Source: an uncultured Clostridiaceae bacterium
Lineage (GTDB): Bacteria > Bacillota > Clostridia > Lachnospirales > Lachnospiraceae
DNA length: 5,244 nt
Direction of reading: 5' to 3'
Assembly (NCBI GenBank): GCA_949948825.1
Contig: CATLIJ010000201.1
Coordinates: 1-5,244, forward strand
Positions 1 through 5,244 of this stretch are shown here, piece after piece; position 1 is the stretch's first letter, and every line of letters begins with the position of its first letter. The notes beneath the pieces were generated by a model. The model ran no database searches and was not told the DNA's origin. It worked only from the letters and a program-made list of their open reading frames with translations. The position numbers and the translations under genes are program-made.

Positions 1-1548
1 CCGGCATTTTTCAGAAGAGTCATGTTGATTGGAGCAGGAATGGCGGGGCAGATTATTTTACGTGATTTGCATGAAGCAAGGGAGAGTGAGGAACGGGTCT
101 GCTGTATTATGGATGACAACTCGGATAAATGGGGGCGTTTTCTTGACGGGATACCAATTGTGGGAGGGAGAGATGATATTTTACAAAATGTAGAAAAATA
201 TCATATTGAAAAAATTCTGATTGCGCTGCCCAGTGCAAGTGCAGAGCAAAAACGGGATATTTTAAACATCTGTAAGGAAACTGGATGTGAACTGAAGATT
301 TTACCAGGCATGTATCAGCTGGCGAATGGGGAATTTACAGTCAGCAATATGAAGGAGGTTGCCATAGAGGATCTGTTGGGGCGTGAGCCGATCAAAACTG
401 ACCTGGCTGAAGTTTTCCAATACCTGAGTGGAAAAGTGATTTTGGTAACAGGTGGAGGCGGGTCTATTGGAAGTGAGTTGTGCAGGCAGATTGCCAGACA
501 TAATCCTGCGAAACTGATTATTTTTGATGTGTATGAAAATAATGCTTATGATATTCAACAGGAACTTCGGGCAGATTATCCGGATTTGAATTTGGAGGTG
601 TTGATTGGATCAGTAAGAGACAGCAGGCGAATTGACAGTGTATTTGCATTGTACAGGCCCCAGGTGGTATATCATGCAGCGGCCCATAAGCATGTGCCGC
701 TCATGGAGGACAGTCCCAGAGAGGCCATTAAGAATAATGTTTTAGGTACCTATAAAACTGCTTATGCAGCGATGAAAAATGGATGTAAGAGGTTTGTGTT
801 GATTAGTACGGACAAGGCAGTGAATCCAACTAATATTATGGGTGCCAGCAAGCGTCTTTGTGAAATGGTGATCCAGACTTTTGACGAGAAGGTGAAAGCA
901 GGACAGGAAGAAGAATTGCCTGTGCTTCACGTACATTGTAAGGATGAAGACGGAAGCATGAAGAGCATGTGTATGAACGCAAAAACAATGGAAAGAGAGG
1001 AAGAAGGTAATAAAAATATTTCTGAAAAGACGGAATTTGTGGCAGTCCGCTTTGGAAATGTGCTGGGAAGCAATGGGTCTGTAATCCCGTTTTTTAAGAA
1101 GCAGATTGCTGCCGGAGGTCCGGTGACAGTGACTCACCCGGATATTACCAGATATTTTATGACCATACCAGAAGCAGTCAGCCTGGTTCTGCAGGCAGGT
1201 ACATTTGCAAAGGGTGGTGAGATCTTTGTGCTGGATATGGGAGAACCAGTGAAAATTGATACATTAGCCAAAAATCTGATTCACCTGTCCGGACATAAAC
1301 CAGGGGAAGACATTAAAATTACGTATACTGGTTTAAGACCAGGAGAAAAGCTGTATGAGGAAAAGCTGATGGCAGAAGAGGGAATGAAAACCACTGCAAA
1401 CCAGCTGATTCATATAGGTTCTCCCATTGCTTTTGACACGGATCAGTTTTTGAAACAGATGAAGGTGCTGATGGAGGTCAGCTATGGGGAAGAAGAGGAT
1501 ATCCGCAGGGTAGTGGCAGAGATTGTGCCTACTTACCGGAGGATGTGA
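1..1548 (+). CDS. UDP-N-acetylglucosamine 4,6-dehydratase, membrane type (PglF/CapD-like), 5'-truncated by the window
   Basis: Predicted NAD-dependent dehydratase of the extended SDR superfamily that converts UDP-GlcNAc to UDP-4-keto-6-deoxy-GlcNAc, the first step toward bacillosamine-type sugars for surface glycans. The first in-frame ATG is at 22, but codons 1-21 are also open and read PAFFRRV, which joins smoothly to the MLIGAGMAG nucleotide-binding loop. The true start therefore lies upstream, and the usual N-terminal membrane helices of this class are probably cut off. Numbering from the ATG at 22: a first Rossmann-like domain begins at residues 1-10, and the catalytic SDR domain begins near 138 with TGGGGSIGSE (143-152). 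The active-site stretch STDKA (262-266) is followed by MGASK (273-277). Met at 273 replaces the SDR tyrosine, as in PglF rather than FlaA1. VRFGNVLGSNGSVIP and GLRPGEKLYEE are also typical. An extra stretch of about 45 residues sits near 289-336. The aminotransferase follows 96 bases downstream and is the expected next enzyme. The exact stereochemistry of the product is not decidable from sequence alone. Confidence 0.93.
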   Translation, partial: PAFFRRVMLIGAGMAGQIILRDLHEARESEERVCCIMDDNSDKWGRFLDGIPIVGGRDDILQNVEKYHIEKILIALPSASAEQKRDILNICKETGCELKILPGMYQLANGEFTVSNMKEVAIEDLLGREPIKTDLAEVFQYLSGKVILVTGGGGSIGSELCRQIARHNPAKLIIFDVYENNAYDIQQELRADYPDLNLEVLIGSVRDSRRIDSVFALYRPQVVYHAAAHKHVPLMEDSPREAIKNNVLGTYKTAYAAMKNGCKRFVLISTDKAVNPTNIMGASKRLCEMVIQTFDEKVKAGQEEELPVLHVHCKDEDGSMKSMCMNAKTMEREEEGNKNISEKTEFVAVRFGNVLGSNGSVIPFFKKQIAAGGPVTVTHPDITRYFMTIPEAVSLVLQAGTFAKGGEIFVLDMGEPVKIDTLAKNLIHLSGHKPGEDIKITYTGLRPGEKLYEEKLMAEEGMKTTANQLIHIGSPIAFDTDQFLKQMKVLMEVSYGEEEDIRRVVAEIVPTYRRM

Positions 1549-1593
1549 AAATAAGAAGCCGCATAACTGAATCGTTACAAAACAATATGTCTT

Positions 1594-1607
1594 CCGTGAA
1601 CAGCAAT
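1594..1607 (+). repeat. Partial match to the end of the 3039-3188 palindromic element
   Basis: CCGTGAACAGCAAT here matches the reverse complement of 3039-3052 (CCGTGAACAGTAAC) at 12 of 14 positions, with the first ten identical. It lies in the 96-base gap between the two + strand genes. A GTTAC, the same five bases that open the large element, occurs about 20 bases upstream at 1574-1578. This could be a degraded or minimal copy of the same repeat, but a chance match cannot be excluded. No clear promoter, terminator or other element is visible in the rest of the gap (1549-1644). Confidence 0.3.
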
Positions 1608-1630
1608 GATTAGTATGGAATGGTTTCAAA

Positions 1631-1635
1631 AGGAG
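1631..1635 (+). promoter_or_regulatory. Ribosome binding site that fixes the aminotransferase start
   Basis: AGGAG lies 9 bases upstream of the ATG at 1645, an ideal Shine-Dalgarno spacing for Bacillota. The in-frame ATG at 1606 and the one at 1615 have no comparable site in front of them, so 1645 is preferred. The extra 13 residues from 1606 (MISMEWFQKEKRK) would be a translation of the leader. Confidence 0.8.
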
Positions 1636-1644
1636 AAAAGAAAA

Positions 1645-2976
1645 ATGTACGATTTCAAATCAGACCCGCGTTTTAAAGACATACAGCCTCTGAAGCATCC
1701 GGTGTTCCTCTCTACACCTACCATGGATGGAGGAGAAATGGCGTTTATAAAAAAGGCAATTGATTCTGGCTGGGTGACTACAGTGGGAGAGAATATTAAT
1801 CAGTTGGAAATTGCTGTGGCAAAGAAAGCTGGCGTAAAATACGGGGTAGGTCTTGCAAGCGGAACGGCAGCTCTGCATCTTTCTATAAAAGTGGCGGCAG
1901 AGAAGCTGTATGGAAGCAGCACAGGCATTCGGACCCCTGCTGGCTTAGGGGGCGGAGGGGCTTTGGAAGGGATTCGTGTGTTTTGTTCGGATCTGACCTT
2001 TGCCGCTACGGTGAATCCAGTGGTTTATGAGGGAGGGGAACCGGTTTTTATTGATACAGAGTATGATACCTGGAATATGTCTCCAGAAGCATTAGAGCAG
2101 GCGTTTCGGATTTATCCGGAGGTAAAGCTTGTGGTTTTGGTTCATCTTTACGGCACACCTGGAAAAATAGATGAGATCAGGACGATTTGTAAGAGTCACG
2201 GGGCATTTTTGATTGAAGACGCTGCAGAATCTTTTGGAGCCTCCTATAAAGAGATTCCTACGGGCAGTTTTGGGGATTGTGGAGTTGTAAGCTTTAATGG
2301 AAATAAAATAATTACTGGCAGCACAGGAGGAATGTTTTTGACAGATTCTGAGTATGCGGCAGATAAGGTTCGCAAATGGTCCACTCAGTCCAGAGAATCT
2401 GCGCCCTGGTATCAGCACGAAGAGCTTGGCTATAATTACCGCATGAGTAATATAACTGCCGGAGTGGTGAGAGGGCAGCTGGAGCATTTGGAGGAGCATA
2501 TTTGCAAAAAGAAAAGAATTTATGAAAAGTATCAGAAAGGGTTAAAAGATCTTCCGCTAAAAATGAATCCATTTGATGAACAAAGCAGTAGCCCTAATTT
2601 CTGGCTGAGCTGTATATGGATCGATTCGGAGGCTATGTGCAGCAGTGAGAGATCAGAAAGAAACGGAATTTATCATAGGGAGAAGGGAAAATCTTGTCCA
2701 ATGGAAATAGGAGATGCTTTAAAGGTTTTTGGGGCAGAAAGCAGACCTATATGGAAACCAATGCATATGCAGCCAATGTACAGAAACCATGTTTTTGTGG
2801 CCAGAAAAGGAATAGGCAGAGGATGCAGTAACGCATACATAAGCAATGAAGAAAATCCGGATGTGGGAGCGGATATTTTTTCCAGAGGGTTGTGCCTGCC
2901 ATCAGATATTAAGATGAAAGGCAGTGAGCAGGATCTTGTGATTGAGGTGATACATAGGTGCTTTGGGGTGTTATAG
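1645..2976 (+). CDS. DegT/DnrJ/EryC1/StrS-family PLP-dependent sugar aminotransferase (PglE-like)
   Basis: Predicted aminotransferase that uses PLP, probably with glutamate as donor, to aminate the C4 keto group of the UDP-4-keto-6-deoxy-GlcNAc made by the upstream dehydratase. It is 443 residues from the ATG at 1645, longer than the roughly 380-400 usual for the family. Visible motifs in order are SGWVTTVGEN near 41-50, the cofactor-phosphate loop SGTAALHL (72-79), and VFCSDLTFAATVNPV (112-126). EDAAESFGA (191-199) carries the Asp that contacts the PLP ring nitrogen. SFNGNKIITG (216-225) holds the Schiff-base lysine at 221 (codon 2305-2307). Further motifs are LGYNYRMSN (261-269), RPIWKPMHMQP (367-377) and RGLCLPS (414-420). 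Most of the extra length is a Gly/Ser-rich insertion at about 86-110 plus loops in the C-terminal domain at about 331-360 and 383-410. The catalytic core is complete, so the gene should be functional. Exact substrate is inferred from the neighbour; QdtB/ArnB-type specificities are less likely but not excluded. Confidence 0.92.
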   Translation: MYDFKSDPRFKDIQPLKHPVFLSTPTMDGGEMAFIKKAIDSGWVTTVGENINQLEIAVAKKAGVKYGVGLASGTAALHLSIKVAAEKLYGSSTGIRTPAGLGGGGALEGIRVFCSDLTFAATVNPVVYEGGEPVFIDTEYDTWNMSPEALEQAFRIYPEVKLVVLVHLYGTPGKIDEIRTICKSHGAFLIEDAAESFGASYKEIPTGSFGDCGVVSFNGNKIITGSTGGMFLTDSEYAADKVRKWSTQSRESAPWYQHEELGYNYRMSNITAGVVRGQLEHLEEHICKKKRIYEKYQKGLKDLPLKMNPFDEQSSSPNFWLSCIWIDSEAMCSSERSERNGIYHREKGKSCPMEIGDALKVFGAESRPIWKPMHMQPMYRNHVFVARKGIGRGCSNAYISNEENPDVGADIFSRGLCLPSDIKMKGSEQDLVIEVIHRCFGVL

Positions 2977-2993
2977 ACGTTTTGGGATGTTAT
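2962..2993 (+). repeat. Imperfect short tandem duplication across the aminotransferase stop codon
   Basis: Positions 2962-2974 (TTTGGGGTGTTAT) recur at 2981-2993 (TTTGGGATGTTAT) with one mismatch and a 19-base period. A third partial copy, TGTTATGA, is at 3009-3016. The first copy contains the last codons and part of the TAG stop of the aminotransferase; the second lies just beyond it. This looks like a small slippage duplication at the gene end. No function is visible. Confidence 0.5.
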
Positions 2994-3062
2994 GAGTTTC
3001 GTTTGTCCTGTTATGATTGGAGACATTGGTCACAGGCTGTTACTGTTCACGGGGGCATCTTT

Positions 3063-3083
3063 TTGCCCGTCTTCGACGGACAA
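3063..3083. other. Hairpin 1 of the intergenic element
   Basis: CCGTC (3067-3071) pairs with GACGG (3075-3079) across a TTC loop. The stem extends outward past a C/A mismatch by TTG (3063-3065) with CAA (3081-3083). A TTTTT run at 3060-3064 overlaps the foot of this stem on the + strand. Confidence 0.6.
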
Positions 3084-3087
3084 GAAG

Positions 3088-3107
3088 CATCAGGCATTCG
3101 CCTGATG
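3088..3107. other. Hairpin 2 of the intergenic element, 8-bp perfect stem
   Basis: CATCAGGC (3088-3095) pairs perfectly with GCCTGATG (3100-3107) around the four-base loop ATTC. It is followed on the + strand by one base and then the large third hairpin, not by a T-run. Confidence 0.75.
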
Positions 3108-3108
3108 T

Positions 3109-3169
3109 GGAATCTGGCATAAATTTGAGCTTTCAAGCGAGCTTGACGCCCAAATTCATGCCAGATTCC
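3109..3169. other. Hairpin 3 of the intergenic element, long stem
   Basis: GGAATCTGGCAT (3109-3120) pairs perfectly with ATGCCAGATTCC (3158-3169), 12 bp. After a single A/C mismatch the stem continues with AATTTG (3122-3127) and CAAATT (3151-3156). The apex carries a further small stem TCAAG/CTTGA (3133-3137 with 3142-3146) with loop CGAG. This is the strongest single inverted repeat I see in the window. Confidence 0.8.
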
Positions 3170-3190
3170 CCGCCCCGTGAATTGTAACTA

Positions 3191-4063
3191 CTACTCTACC
3201 CTGGAATAAAAAATCACTCCACCGATAATCACCGCCCCTCCCAGCACCTGAAGCAAGGCAGGAATCTCCCCAAAAAGCACTGCTGCAATAGCAGCTGCCA
3301 CCACAGGCTCACACAGCTTTGAAGCAGACACAAAGGCAGGTGAAAAAAACTTTAAGCACCAGCTGAAGATACTGTGGCCCAAAAGAGTCGAAAACACTGC
3401 CAGAAGAAGCCCCACTGCCACTGTACGAACCCCATGTCCTCTCAGGGAATATCCCTGAAAGACCGTAAGTGCCACCAAAGTAATCCCGCAGAACAGATAC
3501 ACAATATAAGTATATGCAGTAGTGGAAAGGGTCCTTCTGGCTATCTGCCCGATCAGCGTGTAGCCAGCCACAGCCATAGCCGCCAAAAGCGCCAGAATAT
3601 CCCCATACAGATGGCTGCCTCCTGTTCCGGAATCAGAGTAGGCAACCATCATACTTCCCCCAAAAGTAATCAGGATTGCTGCAACTGCTTTGACCGTCAG
3701 CCTTCCTTTTAAAAACAGGCAATATCCCAAAGCCACCCATATTACTTCTGTACATACAATGGTAGTTGAGCTTGCCACTGTAGTATGTTTCAAAGATTCA
3801 AACCAGGTAAAAAAGTGAAAAGCCAGAAAAACTCCGCTGATTCCGCACAAAATCATTGTCCTTTTTGGTGTTTCAAAAAGCTCTTTGCGCCTTTCGGGGA
3901 CGCCCAGCGCCGCCGGAGACAAAAGAAGCACAGTCCAAAGCAGCCGATATGTTGCTGTCACTGCTGACGGCGCCTGAGAGTATTTCACAAAAATTGCAGA
4001 TAAGGAGATTCCCATAATTCCTGCCACAATCATAATCATCGGATGCTTTTCCAAATAATTCAT
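3191..4063 (-). CDS. EamA-family (DMT superfamily) ten-helix membrane transporter
   Basis: Predicted inner-membrane permease of the drug/metabolite transporter superfamily, 290 residues from the ATG at 4063, the usual length for a two-domain EamA protein. About ten hydrophobic segments are visible, near residues 9-26, 35-54, 70-88, 96-117, 124-142, 154-172, 182-200, 213-232, 240-262 and 268-286. They form two five-helix EamA repeats. Typical features are the early Ala/Ser-rich SLSAIFVKYS segment with a following RLLW motif, helix 4 beginning after KHTTVASSTT, and the final-repeat sequence EPVVAAAIAAVLFGE. The open frame extends to an ATG at 4183, but that would overlap the upstream kinase gene and add about 40 hydrophilic residues before the first helix, so 4063 is preferred. 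It follows the kinase by 55 bases on the same strand and is probably cotranscribed. Substrate cannot be told from sequence; family members export amino acids, metabolites or drugs. Confidence 0.9.
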   Translation of the reverse strand: MNYLEKHPMIMIVAGIMGISLSAIFVKYSQAPSAVTATYRLLWTVLLLSPAALGVPERRKELFETPKRTMILCGISGVFLAFHFFTWFESLKHTTVASSTTIVCTEVIWVALGYCLFLKGRLTVKAVAAILITFGGSMMVAYSDSGTGGSHLYGDILALLAAMAVAGYTLIGQIARRTLSTTAYTYIVYLFCGITLVALTVFQGYSLRGHGVRTVAVGLLLAVFSTLLGHSIFSWCLKFFSPAFVSASKLCEPVVAAAIAAVLFGEIPALLQVLGGAVIIGGVIFYSRVE

Positions 4064-4075
4064 CTTCCCGTGTAT

Positions 4076-4080
4076 TCCTT
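4076..4080 (-). promoter_or_regulatory. Probable ribosome binding site of the transporter
   Basis: AAGGA (read on the - strand) lies 12 bases upstream of the ATG at 4063, within the purine-rich AAGGGAAGGA. The spacing is somewhat long but usable. A GGGAAG directly abuts the ATG and is too close to serve. This supports 4063 as the start over 4183. Confidence 0.5.
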
Positions 4081-4118
4081 CCCTTGACCCAACACCATGA
4101 CAGCAAATAAATCCCTCG

Positions 4119-5244
4119 TCACACCTTAAAACAGCTTCCTCCGATAAATTCCCGCAAAACCGAATTTCTCGAAATATCCTCACTGCTGACCCCCAGGAAA
4201 TAATCCAAAAACTTTAACAGTCTTTTAGCCTCCAGATACTCGCTGCTGTTTCTCGGCACGCTGAACAAAAGAGGTTCCGCATACTGTTTAAGAACAGCAA
4301 ATTCATAGACCAGGGCTGAATTGAACATTACATCCGCCTCCTCCTGGTAAGGAAAAATGTTCTGTTCCTCCCCCCGCCGGACAGACGGCCACCGGCGGAT
4401 CGTATCCTGGGCAGTAGCTCCCCGGGTGCGGGCATCCCGCACCATCCGGCGGATGAGACGGCCGTCGGTTGTGGGAATCCGGTTGTGTTCGTCAATGTTT
4501 AACTGGGTCAGAGCGCTGATGTAAATTTTAAATTTGTTTTCCTTTGGCAGGCTGTACGATAGCTGCTCATTCAGACAGTGAATCCCCTCAATCACCAAAA
4601 TATCCTCTGCCCCCAAAGTCAGCTTATTGCCGCAGTACTCCCGCTCCCCGGAGATAAAATTATATTCCGGCAGCTCCACTGTCTTTCCGGCCAGCAAATC
4701 CTGCATATCCCGGTTAAACTGCTCCACATCAATGCATTTTAATGATTCATAATCGTAATTTCCCTGCTCATCACGGGGACTTTCCGAACGGTTCACAAAA
4801 TAATTGTCCACAGCAATAGGATGAGGGGTCAGTCCCTTGGCCTGGAGCTGAGTGGAAAGCCGGTGAGAAAAGGTAGTTTTTCCTGAAGAGGAAGGTCCTG
4901 CAATCATCACAAACTTTATATCCGTTCTCCTGGCAATCTGATCTGCAATATCTCCCATCTTCTTTTCCATCAAAGCTTCCTGAATCAGAATCAGCTCATT
5001 CATGCGCCCCTTGGTAATCCGCTCATTTAACGAACCCACATTGGAAACATGCAGCTTCCGGCCCCACTCCTGAGATTCCCGAAGCACCTGGAACAGCTTG
5101 TCCTGGGGTGCGAATGCTGGCACAGAAGCAGGATCTGACATTCCAGGCAGCAAAAGCACCATACCCCGCTGATACAAAACCAGATCAAAATACTTCAGAT
5201 ATCCGGTATGCCGGACCATGTACCCATAATAGTAGTCCTCAAAT
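4119..5244 (-). CDS. Nucleoside (uridine) kinase-family protein, N-terminus outside the window
   Basis: Predicted ATP-dependent cytoplasmic kinase of the uridine kinase/phosphoribulokinase P-loop family, which phosphorylates a nucleoside such as uridine in pyrimidine salvage. An ATG is present at 5219, but the frame stays open to the window edge and reads FEDYYYGY before it, continuous with VRHTGYLKYFDL. The gene therefore starts upstream. Numbering from that Met: Walker A GPSSSGKT (108-115, nt 4875-4898), then DNYFVNRSESPRDEQG (138-153), the substrate-region motif of the family. The Walker-B-like ILVIEGIH is at 207-214 and the Arg-rich lid RLIRRMVRDARTRG at 254-267. More than 110 residues precede the P-loop, whereas ordinary Udk starts almost at it. 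This matches the long clostridial nucleoside kinases that carry an N-terminal TGS/threonyl-tRNA-synthetase-like region. That region is largely outside the window, so this part is inferred. The C-terminus ends at a TGA (4119-4121). The transporter follows 55 bases later. Confidence 0.88.
   Translation of the reverse strand, partial: FEDYYYGYMVRHTGYLKYFDLVLYQRGMVLLLPGMSDPASVPAFAPQDKLFQVLRESQEWGRKLHVSNVGSLNERITKGRMNELILIQEALMEKKMGDIADQIARRTDIKFVMIAGPSSSGKTTFSHRLSTQLQAKGLTPHPIAVDNYFVNRSESPRDEQGNYDYESLKCIDVEQFNRDMQDLLAGKTVELPEYNFISGEREYCGNKLTLGAEDILVIEGIHCLNEQLSYSLPKENKFKIYISALTQLNIDEHNRIPTTDGRLIRRMVRDARTRGATAQDTIRRWPSVRRGEEQNIFPYQEEADVMFNSALVYEFAVLKQYAEPLLFSVPRNSSEYLEAKRLLKFLDYFLGVSSEDISRNSVLREFIGGSCFKV

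Larger units (their letters stand above)
3039..3188. repeat. 150-base structured palindromic intergenic element between convergent genes
   Basis: The ends are imperfect inverted repeats. GTTACTGTTCACGGGG (3039-3054) pairs with CCCCGTGAATTGTAAC (3173-3188) through 9 bp, a G-T wobble, one mismatch and 5 bp. They enclose three local hairpins at 3063-3083, 3088-3107 and 3109-3169, giving a four-way multibranch fold that could form on either strand. It fills most of the 214-base gap between the two convergent stop codons and ends two bases before the transporter stop codon. There is no encoded protein and no T-run after the outer stem on either strand, so it is not a standard intrinsic terminator. 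Candidates are a REP/MITE-like dispersed repeat, a structured transcription barrier or 3'-end stabiliser, or an unrecognised RNA. The pairing is seen directly; the role is not known. No target-site duplication is obvious. Confidence 0.7.

Noticed and set aside
742..1137. 131-codon - strand open frame opposite the dehydratase
   Set aside because: It is antisense to conserved catalytic motifs and is rich in His, Phe and Cys, as expected from the reverse of this coding sequence. Other antisense frames across the first two genes were rejected for the same reason.
1606..1644. Upstream in-frame ATG at 1606 as the aminotransferase start
   Set aside because: There is no Shine-Dalgarno site in front of it, while AGGAG sits 9 bases before the ATG at 1645, and the extra residues do not resemble the family N-terminus.
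3088..3188. Classical rho-independent terminator between the convergent genes
   Set aside because: Stable stems are present but no T-run follows hairpins 2 or 3 or the outer stem on either strand. The only TTTTT (3060-3064) lies before hairpin 1 with no clear stem directly upstream.
3374..3712. 112-codon open frame on the + strand inside the transporter gene
   Set aside because: It is antisense to a clear membrane protein gene and has low-complexity, His/Ser/Gln-rich content typical of a shadow frame. No good ribosome site or family match is recognised.
4064..4183. N-terminal extension of the EamA transporter to an ATG at 4183
   Set aside because: It would overlap the kinase coding sequence by 65 bases and add a hydrophilic stretch not seen in the family.
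4374..4398. CCGCCGG/CCGGCGG inverted repeat with an 11-base loop
   Set aside because: It lies inside the kinase coding sequence and arises from the conserved RRWPSVRR residues, so the symmetry is explained by codons.
1..5244. CRISPR array, tRNA or rRNA genes, insertion sequence or prophage genes
   Set aside because: I saw no regularly spaced repeats, no cloverleaf or rRNA signature, and no transposase, integrase or phage-like frame on either strand.

Overview
The window looks like a chromosomal segment from a Gram-positive anaerobe of the Bacillota, most likely Lachnospiraceae (Blautia/Dorea/Roseburia-like). This rests on the protein family variants, the AGGAG-type ribosome binding site and the moderate GC content. 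It is my recognition of sequence style, not a database result.

Layout: two gene pairs converge on a short, highly structured intergenic element. On the + strand, positions 1-1548 hold the 3' part of a membrane-type UDP-N-acetylglucosamine 4,6-dehydratase (PglF/CapD-like). Its reading frame is open through the left edge of the window. After a 96-base gap comes a complete DegT/DnrJ/EryC1/StrS-family PLP aminotransferase (1645-2976, PglE-like). Together they are the first two steps of a UDP-bacillosamine-type amino-sugar pathway (UDP-GlcNAc to the 4-keto-6-deoxy sugar to the 4-amino-4,6-dideoxy sugar). This is probably the 3' end of a surface-glycan or capsule locus. The acetyltransferase and glycosyltransferases are not in the window and would have to lie upstream, because transcription converges just downstream.

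On the - strand, the right edge holds the C-terminal part of a nucleoside (uridine) kinase-family protein (4119-5244, N-terminus outside). It is followed after 55 bases by a complete EamA/DMT-family ten-helix transporter (3191-4063). These two are probably cotranscribed.

Between the convergent stop codons (2977-3190) lies a 150-base element (3039-3188). Imperfect 16-base inverted ends enclose three hairpins, the largest with a 12-bp perfect stem. It has no terminal T-run for a classical terminator. A 14-base sequence matching one of its ends at 12 positions occurs in the other intergenic gap on the + strand (1594-1607), so it may belong to a dispersed palindromic repeat family. This is the most interesting non-coding signal here. 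The genes are ordinary members of known families, and I do not see a convincing new multi-gene system.
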